A stretch of 62,562 nt of DNA from Rhodospirillaceae bacterium (GCA_018649725.1 JABIHH010000072.1:1-62562); one strand, 5' to 3'. Positions 1 through 8,519 are shown, counted from the stretch's first letter. The notes: a model not told the origin generated them from the letters alone. A program made the numbers and translations.

Positions 1-442
<442 letters not shown>

Positions 443-787
443 AATTTTCAAACCAGTAAACTGGTTCAAAAAAAGACAAGAGGTTTATCCCATTACTTCA
501 AACAAACTGACGTTATGTATTTAATTAAACGCACAAACTTGAATGCGTACACATAACGTTTTGTCTGTTCGTTACAAAGAATAAACAATCTCTTCGCAAC
601 CGCGACAAACCGCCGTCTACGCATCCCTTTCCATATCAACAATGTTCAAGAGCATGTCCACAAAAAAAGTGACAACAGCAACTATCCCTTTACTAGGGCT
701 AACGCCGTGTCGTTTCTTTATGGACGACCAACTCAGTGTCCCGCGTCGCCTTGTCTGCGTTGCGGTGTGCCGCGTTGGTGAGGAGGG
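443..787 (-). promoter_or_regulatory. 16S rRNA leader region
   Basis: On the minus strand this roughly 345-base stretch lies between the candidate rrn promoter and the 16S 5' end. It contains no plausible gene. It holds a boxA-like antitermination site (643-654) and an inverted repeat with 9-base perfect arms, at 510-518 and 551-559. That repeat could form the leader half of an rRNA processing stem or a local hairpin. Transcribed leaders of this length are usual upstream of 16S genes. Confidence 0.7.
643..654 (-). promoter_or_regulatory. boxA-like rRNA antitermination site
   Basis: On the minus strand the sequence reads TGCTCTTGAACA, one mismatch from the bacterial boxA consensus TGCTCTTTAACA. 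It sits in the 16S leader about 200 bases before the 16S start, where NusB/NusE-dependent antitermination sites normally lie. Confidence 0.7.
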
Positions 788-816
788 GTTTTAAGGATAT
801 CACCCTCCCTTGTCAA
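788..816 (-). promoter_or_regulatory. Candidate sigma-70-type rrn promoter
   Basis: On the minus strand there is a perfect -35 hexamer TTGACA (bases 816-811), then a 17-base spacer, then a -10-like TAAAAC (793-788). Transcription would run into the 16S leader. The -35 match and spacing are very good; the -10 is weaker than TATAAT. A GC-rich discriminator (CCCC) follows, as is common for stringently controlled rRNA promoters. Confidence 0.6.
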
Positions 817-982
817 ACGACAAAATGCATTTTTTTCAAAAAAATTTCACACCGCAGCTTTGAATGAGGACAAGTCCCTGGTTTCTGCCGTTTTTGGGTG
901 CGAATTTCTTTTATAATTCAGTAAGGTTTATAGCATATATTAGACAAAGATTGAATATTTATTTTTTACTTTGGGGAATTCG

Positions 983-1573
983 ATGATTAACCGCGCGCAT
1001 CTGCGGAGTTTAACGGCTGTTTTTGCAGCCATATTACTGACAGGATCTTTGGCTGGCTGCTCGAAGAACCTCACTGAGACCTTCGGTCAGGGCATCGCCA
1101 TGTCGCCGAGCGAGCCGTCAAAGAATGAAGAAGGCCTGCCGCAAATGGTCGAGCCTGCTTTCGCCCAGTTCAAAGACATTCCAATTCCAGCCGGCGTTAA
1201 AATGAATATGGACCGCTCGCTTATATTGGGCGAGAAAGAAGCCTGGATTGGTCGCCTCGTGATCGACAGTCGCTCTCCGCAGGCCAGCCTCTTCGATTTC
1301 TTCAAATACCGCACCGGCCAATTCGGCTGGCAGGAGATCACCTCTGTCCGCTCTGCAACTAGCGTATTGAGCTACTCCAAAGACAACCGCATCATGACCA
1401 TCCAGATTGAGTCCCTGCCGATCCTCGGCACTCAGGTTGCGATCACCATGTCTCCCAAAGGCACCCCGACCCCACCGCCGGTCACCAACGCCACCTTCCC
1501 GGATGACACCCTGATCAAATCAGATAAGACGATGATCAATCCCGCGAGTTTGCGACCGGTTGAGGTGAGGTAG
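983..1573 (+). CDS. Small lipoprotein of unknown function
   Basis: The 196-residue product begins with a lipoprotein signal peptide: a basic n-region, a hydrophobic core and a lipobox LAGC with the acceptor Cys near residue 26. It should be anchored in the outer or inner membrane facing the periplasm. I recognise no family. The mature part has no repeats or membrane segments and is rich in Pro and Ser at both ends. An in-frame TTG 12 bases upstream (971) is possible, but the ATG at 983 gives the better signal peptide. It diverges from the 16S operon, and a REP-like palindrome follows the stop. Confidence 0.75.
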   Translation: MINRAHLRSLTAVFAAILLTGSLAGCSKNLTETFGQGIAMSPSEPSKNEEGLPQMVEPAFAQFKDIPIPAGVKMNMDRSLILGEKEAWIGRLVIDSRSPQASLFDFFKYRTGQFGWQEITSVRSATSVLSYSKDNRIMTIQIESLPILGTQVAITMSPKGTPTPPPVTNATFPDDTLIKSDKTMINPASLRPVEVR

Positions 1574-1586
1574 AAAAAACTCACTA

Positions 1587-1604
1587 CCCCGGATCAAGTC
1601 CGGG
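1587..1604. repeat. REP-like palindrome, copy 1 (short)
   Basis: A GGATCAAGTCC-centred hairpin with CCCGGA/TCCGGG arms, located between convergent genes ending at 1573 and 1617. It matches the second stem of the longer copies at 2161-2221 and 2914-2979. It may also act as a bidirectional terminator for the flanking genes. Confidence 0.7.
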
Positions 1605-1616
1605 ATGGCCGCGCTT

Positions 1617-2117
1617 TTAATCCTCGCCTTTCCAGTAATCGACATCGCCAGCGTTTTCGACAAAGGCGGTGATCGTACGTTCTTTGGGATTCCCGCCAGG
1701 GGCTGAGCCAGCAATGAGGCCGAGTTTTTCGCTGTCGGGATATTCAGTAATATCGGGTTCTCGCATGGAACTGATCGCCAGAAACTTTAAGTCTTCTTTG
1801 CCGGTATTCATAATTTGATGGGCAGTCTCCCTGCCTCCAGCAGGACAGGAGGCAGCGTCATGCTTTTTTAGAGGATAGCGTTGCTCGCCATAGCGAAGCT
1901 CACCGACACCTTCGAGGACGACAAAAACTTCGTCATTGCCGTGGTGATTGTGGTGCGGCCAGGCTTTCTTGCCCGGCGGCAAAACGGTCAGCCGCACACC
2001 TAAATGCTTGGTACCCGCTTCCTTAGAAATCAAACCAAAGGAAGCTTCGAAATTCTCACCCGCCTCATGGGCCACCAGCTCTAATTCCTCCAGATTTATT
2101 ATCGGATAGTTTGCCAT
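1617..2117 (-). CDS. Cupin-domain protein
   Basis: This 166-residue protein has one cupin barrel. The first metal-binding motif (PHHNHHGNDEVFVVLEG, about residues 53-69) supplies two or more His and a Glu. The second motif region (PAGGRETAHQI, about 92-102) supplies the later His. Such single-domain cupins bind a metal and act as sugar isomerase-like enzymes, dioxygenases or small-molecule sensors; the substrate cannot be read from sequence. It stands alone on the minus strand, with a REP-like element just upstream of its start and another just beyond its stop. SD-like AGGAGAAAAGAG precedes the ATG. Confidence 0.8.
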   Translation of the reverse strand: MANYPIINLEELELVAHEAGENFEASFGLISKEAGTKHLGVRLTVLPPGKKAWPHHNHHGNDEVFVVLEGVGELRYGEQRYPLKKHDAASCPAGGRETAHQIMNTGKEDLKFLAISSMREPDITEYPDSEKLGLIAGSAPGGNPKERTITAFVENAGDVDYWKGED

Positions 2118-2160
2118 CTCTTTTCTCCTATATTGAATCGAATATTTGTATAGAGTTATA

Positions 2161-2221
2161 CGTCATTCCCGCGAAAGCGGAAATCCAGTCTTTCCTGGAC
2201 CCCGCATCAAGTGCGGGGTGA
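2161..2221. repeat. REP-like element, copy 2 (two stems)
   Basis: Two adjacent hairpins: a GCGAAAGC stem-loop flanked by ATTCC/GGAAT-like bases, and a CCCCGC-ATCAAGT-GCGGGG stem. The arrangement matches copy 3 at 2914-2979. Unlike the others, this copy lies between divergent genes (cupin and barrel protein), so it may be part of both 5' regions. Confidence 0.75.
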
Positions 2222-2273
2222 TGATTTTATTTTTCCACTGTGCTCTCTGGACCCTCTGTGGTTAACTCGCGCC

Positions 2274-2906
2274 ATGAAAAAATTAAACGATAACCCCCAG
2301 GGCGGCAGCGGGATGCTCGCTGTCTTTTGTGACTTGGCGAAAGAAGATCAGGCGGATTTTCGACCCTGGCTTTCCGAAGACATGTTCCCGGCCCGGGTTG
2401 AGATCGGCTTTAATGCTTGTGCGAGCTTTGACCGGGTCCAAGGTGATGGCCCTGAGTTCGCCACGCTTTATGAGATGCCGAGCCTCGGCCATCTTTATGG
2501 CGAGCCCTATCAAGGACTGCGTCGGGTACGCAATCCAAGAGATGCCGCCTATCACGAGAAGTTTCAAAATCCCGCCCGCTATACGCTTTCTTGGAGTGGG
2601 CCTGAGCTCAGTGAAATACCAGAAGGCTTCGCACCTTACATATATGCCGATCGGTTTGAGCTGGCCGAAGACGCGGCTCAGGATTTTAATATGTGGTTTG
2701 TCGCCAGCTACCTGCCGGCCTTGGCAGACCTAGATGGCGTTAAAAGAGTCCGGCGCTATCTCGCCATGGAAGGCACGCCCAAGCATTTTGTGTTGCATGA
2801 GTTTGCTGACGAAGCGGTATCAGAAAGTGCCGATTGGCAAAATGCACGGACCAATATGACAGAAGCAACATCAGCGTTGTATAAGCGGATCGTGCAGGCA
2901 CCATAA
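2274..2906 (+). CDS. EthD/dimeric alpha-beta barrel-like protein
   Basis: The product is about 210 residues and appears to consist of two ferredoxin-like half-barrels. The first starts near LAVFCDLAKED with an F..WL.ED.FP.R helix; the second starts near YADRFELAEDAAQDF with a W....LP.L segment. The pattern and length resemble the gene at 19834-20568, so the two are probably distant paralogues. Proteins of this fold often dimerise and bind or degrade small aromatic compounds; no catalytic residue can be assigned. The start is uncertain: ATG 2274 lacks a clear Shine-Dalgarno sequence, and ATG 2313 has a weak AGGG upstream. Confidence 0.6.
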   Translation: MKKLNDNPQGGSGMLAVFCDLAKEDQADFRPWLSEDMFPARVEIGFNACASFDRVQGDGPEFATLYEMPSLGHLYGEPYQGLRRVRNPRDAAYHEKFQNPARYTLSWSGPELSEIPEGFAPYIYADRFELAEDAAQDFNMWFVASYLPALADLDGVKRVRRYLAMEGTPKHFVLHEFADEAVSESADWQNARTNMTEATSALYKRIVQAP

Positions 2907-2913
2907 TCTTTTT

Positions 2914-2979
2914 CGTCATTCCCGCGAAAGCGGGAATCCAGCCACGTCACTGGACCCCGGATCAAGTCCGGGGTGACGG
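2914..2979. repeat. REP-like element, copy 3 (two stems)
   Basis: This is the best-formed copy. A first stem has CATTCCCGC and GCGGGAATC arms around a GAAA-type loop (about 2917-2938), and a second stem has GACCCCGGA and TCCGGGGTGA-type arms (about 2953-2977). It fills the gap between convergent genes ending at 2906 and 2988, and could stop transcription from both sides. Confidence 0.8.
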
Positions 2980-2987
2980 TTGAATTT

Positions 2988-4025
2988 TTAAATCGTCGTA
3001 AACTGCGGCGCGCCTTCGCCGGGGAAGCCACCTCTAACCGCGCCGGCTGAGACATCTCTAAAAAACGGTTTGAACCCGTCACTCAGCGGCCTGCCGTTTG
3101 GCAGCGATAACCAGAGCCGCATCAGATGACGCTTATCGGTAGCCTCGGTGAAGTCCTCAAAGGCTGTCCGGGTGTGTAGAGTCAGGTGATTGTTGAGGAA
3201 CTGTATGTCACCGGGCTCAAACATCATGGTGATATGGAACTCGGGCCGAGCGCTGATCTCATCGACTAAGTCTAAAGCTTCACTTTGCTTTGGCGTGAGA
3301 TCTGGACATTCATCGGCCTGCTCTGCCGATCTTATATGAGTGCGGGTGTAGCGACAGGCGAAATAGCCATCTTCGACGGCAAAGATCGGCTGGGTATAAT
3401 AAGGCGCCACGCCCGGCAGCTCATTACCCTGCATGCTCCAATAATACGGCTCATATAATACCTCGAGCAAATCCGGGCGCGTGCGCAGTATTTCATTGTG
3501 GATCGCGACACAGCTGACAATCCGGCTGAGCCCGCCGGTCATCGCCGGGCGGACACAAAAGAGCGCCGTCACATCGGCCGCATCAGTGTGATAGGTCAGC
3601 TCACCATTGCTGGTATAGCCCCTGAACTCTGGCCCGTCATGCGGCGTGCCGATATCTCTGACATCGCCGAGATAATCATTGCGTTTGCTCTGCGAAACCG
3701 CGGTGCCGACATGGAGGCCGATCCCCCAATAGATGAGACGCAACTCGTCTTTACTGTAATCTTTACTCGGGAAACCGCGCAGTAGTTTCAATCCTAGGCC
3801 GTCTTCAAGCTCCAGCTGAACATCGACCATCACTTCCAAGAGCGTCGGTAAGGGGAAGTCTTCCGCCGTCATATCTTCTAAAGATATTCCCGCGGCTTCG
3901 ACCTGTTCCTTCGCCGCATGGATTTCAGCAATATCATCCGCACTGAAGACATGAACCCAATCGGTTGAGTCCTGGATATCCTTGCCCAGCCAATCTGCAC
4001 CGCCGCCTATTAAGTCTCTCGCCAT
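2988..4025 (-). CDS. TauD/TfdA-family 2-oxoglutarate-dependent dioxygenase
   Basis: This 345-residue protein is a non-haem Fe(II)/2-oxoglutarate oxygenase of the double-stranded beta-helix fold. The iron-binding HxD motif is YHTDAADV (His146, Asp148), the distal His is in LTLHTRTAF (about 284), and the 2-oxoglutarate-anchoring Arg is in RHLMRLWL (about 303). Family members hydroxylate or decarboxylate organic acids, sulfonates, or aryloxyalkanoates. The substrate here is unknown. It is divergent from the VOC-thiolase-CaiB operon, and the 200-base region between them holds a palindrome, so shared control is likely. Confidence 0.85.
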   Translation of the reverse strand: MARDLIGGGADWLGKDIQDSTDWVHVFSADDIAEIHAAKEQVEAAGISLEDMTAEDFPLPTLLEVMVDVQLELEDGLGLKLLRGFPSKDYSKDELRLIYWGIGLHVGTAVSQSKRNDYLGDVRDIGTPHDGPEFRGYTSNGELTYHTDAADVTALFCVRPAMTGGLSRIVSCVAIHNEILRTRPDLLEVLYEPYYWSMQGNELPGVAPYYTQPIFAVEDGYFACRYTRTHIRSAEQADECPDLTPKQSEALDLVDEISARPEFHITMMFEPGDIQFLNNHLTLHTRTAFEDFTEATDKRHLMRLWLSLPNGRPLSDGFKPFFRDVSAGAVRGGFPGEGAPQFTTI

Positions 4026-4112
4026 ATTGCTTTGTCCCTAACTAATATTGTGCCCCGACTATAAATTTTTTGCCAAAGCTTCACAAATTTAATTTAACCC
4101 GCGTCGATTTAT

Positions 4113-4135
4113 TAAATCCCATATTGTGGGATTTA
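4113..4135. promoter_or_regulatory. Palindromic operator-like site between divergent catabolic genes
   Basis: A perfect inverted repeat, TAAATCCCA and TGGGATTTA, is separated by five bases. It lies 88 bases upstream of the start of the dioxygenase (4025, minus) and 92 bases upstream of the VOC gene (4227, plus). Its symmetry and central position suit a dimeric repressor or activator serving both transcripts. No regulator gene is adjacent, so the binding protein is unknown. Confidence 0.45.
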
Positions 4136-4226
4136 TGGTATTTTTAGCTGGCTTTATTTTGTTTGATGCGTAGTATGCCGACAAGATAGATTATAACCCT
4201 TATAAAGACCGAATAGAGGCCCAGCG

Positions 4227-4769
4227 ATGAGCGAGAAAAACCCGATAAAACTGTTTCACCATATGGCGATCGACGTCTCAGATATGGATAAATCGATTGC
4301 GTTTTATCGCAAGCTGTTTGGCTATAAGCTGACCGAGCGCCACGAAGCTGGCGAGGTTGAAGCGATCCCGGTTGAGCTCGCCTTCCTGCGTATCCAGAAC
4401 AATCATCATGATATGGTGCTGGCTCATACGCCGGGAAAAAAATATCGCGCCCTGACCGAGCAGGATAACCAGGAAGGTCCGACGCAATTTCATCACCTTG
4501 CCTGGCAATGCCACGACCGCGATGCGTGGTTGGAAATGGCAGATCGGGTCACTGAATTGGGCTTGGAAGTTATCCGCGGCCCGGTCGTCCACAGCGCTTA
4601 TGATCCAAGAGGCGAAGGCTCGTGGGGAGAGAATGAAAGCTTTTACGTGCTGGATCCGGACGGCCACCGCCTGGAAATTTTCTGTGACATGGCCACCATC
4701 GACAAAGACGGAACTTTTGTGTCCTACACCGGCGAACGCATAGAAGAAGCCAAAGTCGACGAAGTCTGA
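4227..4769 (+). CDS. VOC-superfamily (glyoxalase/extradiol dioxygenase-like) protein
   Basis: The 180-residue product has the vicinal-oxygen-chelate fold. It begins with FHHMAIDVSDMDKSIAFYRK, where the N-terminal His is a likely metal ligand. A second half begins near QFHHLAWQCHD, and the C-terminal DPDGHRLEIF provides the conserved Glu ligand. Such proteins act as lyases, isomerases or ring-cleaving dioxygenases. It is the first gene of an operon with a thiolase and a CaiB-type CoA-transferase (40-base gap), which suggests a role on an aromatic or CoA-linked intermediate. A GAGG Shine-Dalgarno sequence precedes the start. Confidence 0.82.
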   Translation: MSEKNPIKLFHHMAIDVSDMDKSIAFYRKLFGYKLTERHEAGEVEAIPVELAFLRIQNNHHDMVLAHTPGKKYRALTEQDNQEGPTQFHHLAWQCHDRDAWLEMADRVTELGLEVIRGPVVHSAYDPRGEGSWGENESFYVLDPDGHRLEIFCDMATIDKDGTFVSYTGERIEEAKVDEV

Positions 4770-4808
4770 TAAGTTCGCCGCCAAACAACCACCCAAAGGA
4801 ATACTCAA

Positions 4809-6065
4809 ATGACTGAAGTCGTAATCATTGATGGCGTGCGAACGCCAATCGGAAAAATGGGCGGCGCTCTGGCGAGCGTCAGACCTGATGATCTGCTGGC
4901 GGAAACCTACAAAGCCCTGATCGAGCGCAACGGCATTGATGCGTCAGAGATCACCGAAGTGATCGCGGGCTGCGGCAATCAGGGCGGCGAGGACAACCGC
5001 GACGTTGCCCGCATGTCAGTTTTACTGGCGGGGATGCCCAAAGAAGTGCCGGGCCTCACGGTCAATCGCAATTGCTCTTCTGCCTTGGAGGCCGTCAATT
5101 TTGCCGCCAAGACCATCTTGGTCGGCGAAGGTGACCTTGCCATCGGTTCCGGTGTTGAAAGCATGAGCCGGGCGCCGTGGTCGATGATGAAACCGGACCG
5201 GGTGCCGACGACGACACCGCCAAAGATGTGGGACACCACCGTCGGCTGGCGCTTCAACAATCCGAAGATGGATGAAATGTACCCCATTGTCAGTCTCGGC
5301 GAAGGCGCTGAAATTATTGCCGAGGAAATGCAGATTAGCCGGGAAGACCAGGACAGCTATTCCTTGGAAAGTCACACCCGCGCCATTGCAGCTATTAATG
5401 ATGGCAAATTCGAAGATGAAATTATTCCGATCTCCGTCCCCCAGCGGCGCGGCGATCCCGTAATTGTCGATACGGATGAGCATCCACGTTATGAGAAAAC
5501 CGACGGCGCGTACGAGCTGGCAATCGATACTGAAAGCCTCGGCAAACTTCGCCCGGCCTTCAAAAAAGACGGCTCGGTGACAGCGGGTAATTCGTCGGGC
5601 ATTAATGACGGTGCGGCGGCCCTGTTGCTGGCCAGCCGGGAAAAAGCCGATGCGCTTGGCTTAAAACCACTCTTGCGCTGGGTCGGCTCTGCCAGCGCCG
5701 GTACAGAGCCCGGCCATTTCGCCTATGGCCCCATCCCGGCGACCGAGAAATTGCTCAAGCGCTTCGACCTCAATATTGAAGACATCGGCTTGGTCGAGCT
5801 CAACGAAGCTTTTGCGTCACAAACCATTGGCTGCATGCGCCAACTTGGACTGGATAGCGCTAAGGTCAACGTCAATGGCGGCGCGATTGCGCTTGGCCAT
5901 CCGACGGGGTGTTCCGGCTCGCGTATCTTGGTGACGATGATGCATGAGATGAAACGCCGGGCCCCAGACATGCCGAAAGACAAGCCGTTCTATGGCCTAG
6001 CGACACTCTGTGTCGGTGTCGGTATGGGCTCTGCCACTTTGGTTGAGTGGATCGGCGAGCGATGA
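4809..6065 (+). CDS. Thiolase-family acetyl-CoA C-acyltransferase
   Basis: The 418-residue product is of thiolase length and has all three signature elements. The nucleophilic Cys89 is in [11 protein letters not shown], the catalytic His is in [16 protein letters not shown] (about 364), and the second Cys is in [13 protein letters not shown] (about 401). The last motif departs from the usual CIGGGQG, which hints at an unusual acyl-CoA substrate. It probably cleaves a 3-oxoacyl-CoA or condenses acetyl-CoA, in the cytoplasm. It overlaps the CaiB gene by four bases (ATGA), indicating translational coupling. Confidence 0.9.
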   Translation: MTEVVIIDGVRTPIGKMGGALASVRPDDLLAETYKALIERNGIDASEITEVIAGCGNQGGEDNRDVARMSVLLAGMPKEVPGLTVNRNCSSALEAVNFAAKTILVGEGDLAIGSGVESMSRAPWSMMKPDRVPTTTPPKMWDTTVGWRFNNPKMDEMYPIVSLGEGAEIIAEEMQISREDQDSYSLESHTRAIAAINDGKFEDEIIPISVPQRRGDPVIVDTDEHPRYEKTDGAYELAIDTESLGKLRPAFKKDGSVTAGNSSGINDGAAALLLASREKADALGLKPLLRWVGSASAGTEPGHFAYGPIPATEKLLKRFDLNIEDIGLVELNEAFASQTIGCMRQLGLDSAKVNVNGGAIALGHPTGCSGSRILVTMMHEMKRRAPDMPKDKPFYGLATLCVGVGMGSATLVEWIGER

Positions 6066-7279
6066 CATCTCGGCCCCTCGACGGCATTCGCGTCATCGGC
6101 CTCGAGCAATATATGGCCGGGCCCTATTGCACCATGTTGCTGGCCGATGCCGGCGCGGAAGTGATCAAAATCGAGCGCCCAAAATATGGCGACCCGCGTC
6201 GCTCCATGCCGCCCTTTGTTGAAAAAGACGGCACTAAAAAAGCCGCCGGCTATATGGGCTATAACCGCAACAAAAAAAGTCTCGCCCTTGATCTCTCAAA
6301 ACCCGAAGGCCAGGAGATTTTTAAAGACCTCGCCAAAACCGCCGACGTCGTGGTCGAGAATTTAAGGCCCGGCTCGATGAACAAAATCGGCCTCACATAT
6401 GAGCAACTTAAAGAGAGCAATCCTAAACTGATCTGGGCGTTGATCTCAGGCTTCGGCCAGCTCGAAGGCTACCGCGGCCCCTATGCCGATCGCCCCGCTT
6501 TCGACATTGTCGCCGAAGCAATGAGCGGCATTATGAACTTGGTCGGCTTTGAAGATAAACCGCCGTCCTGGACGATCTATGGCATGGCCGATATTTACAC
6601 CGGCATGGTGACCTCCCAAGGTATCTTGCAGGCCTTGTTCATGCGCGAGCGTACCGGTAAAGGGCAACTGGTCGATAGCGCCATGTTCGACAATATGTTG
6701 TCGCTGAACGAGTCCATGGTGACCTTGTTTTCCGCTGCCGGCCAATCGCCCGAGCGCGGCGTGCCCAAGAACCTCTTCCCCAGAGGCGCCTTTAAAACCC
6801 AAGACGGCTATATTGCGCTGAACGTGCCCGACAATCGGATTTGGGGCAGGCTTTGTGAAGCGATGGGGCGCGAAGACTTGAAAGACGACCAGCGCAGCAA
6901 AGGCGGCACCGAGCGCGCTACCAATGCCAAATTCCTCCAACCCATCATCGAAGACTGGCTGGCCACCCTCACCCGGGACGAAGCTGTAAATACTTTGAAC
7001 GAGGTCGGCGTGCCAACCGGCCCGGTCTACACCGCCGAAGACGTCTTCCAAGACCCGCAGGTTAAAGCCCGCGGCATGCTCATGCCGATCGATGACCCCG
7101 AAGTTGGCGAATACGCCTTCACAAGATCGCCCATTCATCTCTCAGAAGCCCCCGAACTGCCCAAAAACGCCGCGCCGAAATTGGGCGGCGATACGGATTG
7201 GGTTTTGCGTGACGTGCTGGGCTATGACGACGCCAAAGTCTCTGCTCTGGTTGAGAGCGAGATCGTCGAGATCGGGTGA
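6062..7279 (+). CDS. CaiB/BaiF-family (class III) CoA-transferase
   Basis: This 405-residue protein opens with PLDGIRVIGLEQYMAGPYCT, the usual N-terminus of formyl-CoA/carnitine CoA-transferases. It carries the conserved VVENLRPG segment and a likely catalytic Asp at about 177 (YGMADIYTG). It moves CoA from a donor thioester to a carboxylic acid. It is the third gene of the VOC-thiolase-CoA-transferase operon; the start overlaps the thiolase stop. Because no acyl-CoA ligase is visible in this window, it is a candidate for the acid-activating step of the local pathway. The substrate is unknown. Confidence 0.9.
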   Translation: MTSRPLDGIRVIGLEQYMAGPYCTMLLADAGAEVIKIERPKYGDPRRSMPPFVEKDGTKKAAGYMGYNRNKKSLALDLSKPEGQEIFKDLAKTADVVVENLRPGSMNKIGLTYEQLKESNPKLIWALISGFGQLEGYRGPYADRPAFDIVAEAMSGIMNLVGFEDKPPSWTIYGMADIYTGMVTSQGILQALFMRERTGKGQLVDSAMFDNMLSLNESMVTLFSAAGQSPERGVPKNLFPRGAFKTQDGYIALNVPDNRIWGRLCEAMGREDLKDDQRSKGGTERATNAKFLQPIIEDWLATLTRDEAVNTLNEVGVPTGPVYTAEDVFQDPQVKARGMLMPIDDPEVGEYAFTRSPIHLSEAPELPKNAAPKLGGDTDWVLRDVLGYDDAKVSALVESEIVEIG

Positions 7280-7300
7280 GAATATTTGCCACCCCCCATC

Positions 7301-7389
7301 GTCATTCCGGACTTGATCCGGAATCCAGTCTAAATCCGCCCAGAATATAAATGTAGCTTTCTGGATCCCGGCTCTAACGCCGGGATGAC
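7301..7389. repeat. REP-like element, copy 4 (long, two stems)
   Basis: A GTCATTCCGGA-CTTGA-TCCGGAAT hairpin (about 7301-7324) is followed, after roughly 40 bases, by a GGATCCCGGC...GCCGGGATGAC stem (7362-7388). It shares the CATTCC/ATCCAGTC and GGGATGAC words of the other copies, with different stem bases. It lies just after the CaiB gene and could terminate that operon. Confidence 0.7.
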
Positions 7390-7434
7390 AAATCTATTGA
7401 AGACGCAAGGACTCTGAGGAAGGATTTAGGACTA

Positions 7435-7458
7435 TACGGAAAACCAGTGTTTTCGGTA
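7435..7458. repeat. Palindrome A flanking the orphan membrane gene
   Basis: Ten-base arms TACGGAAAAC and GTTTTCGGTA (9 of 10 positions complementary) around a 4-base centre. It sits 26 bases beyond the stop of the gene at 7485-8168. Taken over 28 bases, it matches the reverse complement of the site at 8178-8205 at 23 positions. Confidence 0.6.
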
Positions 7459-7484
7459 TGGGGCCGAGAATTAGCGAGATCGCG

Positions 7485-8168
7485 TTAGCAATGTTTGATC
7501 AACTCCAACCAAAAGCCCGATTGATTAATTACCAAAAACACAAATGGAGCAAGACCTGAGAACCAAAATATCATTCGCGACTGTTGTGGAGAAAATATGA
7601 TTTTACCAATAGCCGCAATTATCAACAAAATCGGGCGGATAACAAAGGCTAGTGTGAGACTGCTCAAAATCATTAGAATCACTAGCTCTGTTGGACGTAA
7701 TAATTCTTTTTTTGTGAGCCCACACACCAAGGTCAAACCACTGGAAGGTTCTTGCCAATTGATAGGTGGAATGGGGGAGCCAATCCAATAATTTCCCATT
7801 AAATAGATCAACACAAAAATCAGAATTAGAAGAGGTAATACATATCGGTTTGATACACATTGCTGGTCCGGTAAACCGCCGTTTTCAATGAACTTACGTT
7901 CGGCCCACGACACTACCGCGAATCTTATTTCATTTAACAAATACCCAACTACGACAAAAAATATTGCTACGATAGCTGTAAGACCTAAAACTTCCCCAAT
8001 TCTAAAAAGGTCTTCTTTGCGTAATCCATAAAAGAGTTCGATTGGCTGTTCGATATCGGAATTCAATTCCGCTGCTAAGCCCGATACAATTGACAACTCT
8101 GGAAAACCAAAGAAGGAATAGAAAACAACTAAACAGAAGAAGATTATAATTCTAAATTGATTATCCAA
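7485..8168 (-). CDS. Orphan multi-pass membrane protein, family not recognised
   Basis: The 227-residue product has about five hydrophobic spans: residues near 7-22, 60-82, 109-125, 160-185 and 198-220. It should be an integral inner-membrane protein. I see no known domain or catalytic motif. It is more AT-rich than its neighbours, stands alone, and is bracketed by two related palindromes (7435-7458 and 8182-8205), which suggests a separate origin. The only upstream start in frame is a TTG with a weak Shine-Dalgarno sequence, so the start is uncertain. Function unknown. Confidence 0.55.
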   Translation of the reverse strand: MDNQFRIIIFFCLVVFYSFFGFPELSIVSGLAAELNSDIEQPIELFYGLRKEDLFRIGEVLGLTAIVAIFFVVVGYLLNEIRFAVVSWAERKFIENGGLPDQQCVSNRYVLPLLILIFVLIYLMGNYWIGSPIPPINWQEPSSGLTLVCGLTKKELLRPTELVILMILSSLTLAFVIRPILLIIAAIGKIIFSPQQSRMIFWFSGLAPFVFLVINQSGFWLELIKHC

Positions 8169-8181
8169 TTAATTCTACCCA

Positions 8182-8205
8182 CACCGAAACCAACTGTTTT
8201 CCGTA
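8182..8205. repeat. Palindrome B flanking the orphan membrane gene
   Basis: An imperfect palindrome with arms of the same type as palindrome A (ACCGAAAC... and GTTTTCCGTA), located 14 bases upstream of the orphan gene's TTG start. The word GTTTTCCGTAC occurs again at 8270-8280 without its partner arm. Because it is upstream of the gene it may also be an operator. Confidence 0.55.
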
Positions 8206-8337
8206 CCCCCTTTCTAGCCATCCATCAAACCGCAGACTACTGCGACCTGAATTGAGCCAATTCAAGGGGGTTTTCCGTACATGTTCTAATAAGTGTAGCC
8301 CATTCGATATTTACAGCCAAAGATTATTTTTGAAATG

Positions 8338-8471
8338 ACACCCCCGCCCAACCCTCCCCCCTCAAGGGGGAGGGCTTAATGGTTGCAAATTTCTCATTTT
8401 TAAATTTTTAGGCGAGGTATTCGCTCACGCTTTCCTCCCCCTTGAGGGGGGAGGATTAAGGTGGGGGTGAT
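8338..8471. repeat. MITE-like inverted repeat
   Basis: About 134 bases with outer arms of roughly 34 bases. The left arm (8339-8372) begins CACCCCCGCCCAA and the right arm is nearly its reverse complement (ending TTAAGGTGGGGGTG at 8469). Each arm contains its own CCTCCCCCCTCAAGGGGGAGG-type palindrome, so the element can form a cross-shaped structure. The centre is AT-rich and non-coding. No transposase is present. Such elements are common intergenic repeats in proteobacteria. It lies between two minus-strand genes. Confidence 0.7.
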
Positions 8472-8473
8472 CT

Positions 8474-8519
8474 TTGAAAAAATTAAAGGGACATGTAACG
8501 AGTACATGTCCCTTTAATT
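8474..8519 (-). terminator. Rho-independent terminator of the SPOR lipoprotein gene
   Basis: A perfect 17-base inverted repeat (8481-8497 and 8503-8519) with a 5-base loop. On the minus strand the stem is followed by a run of T, and it lies 25 bases after the stop of the gene at 8545-9909. Confidence 0.75.

Noticed and set aside
7435..8205. Integron gene cassette with attC sites around the orphan gene
   Set aside because: The palindromes lack convincing RYYYAAC and GTRRRRY core sites, and no integron integrase is near.
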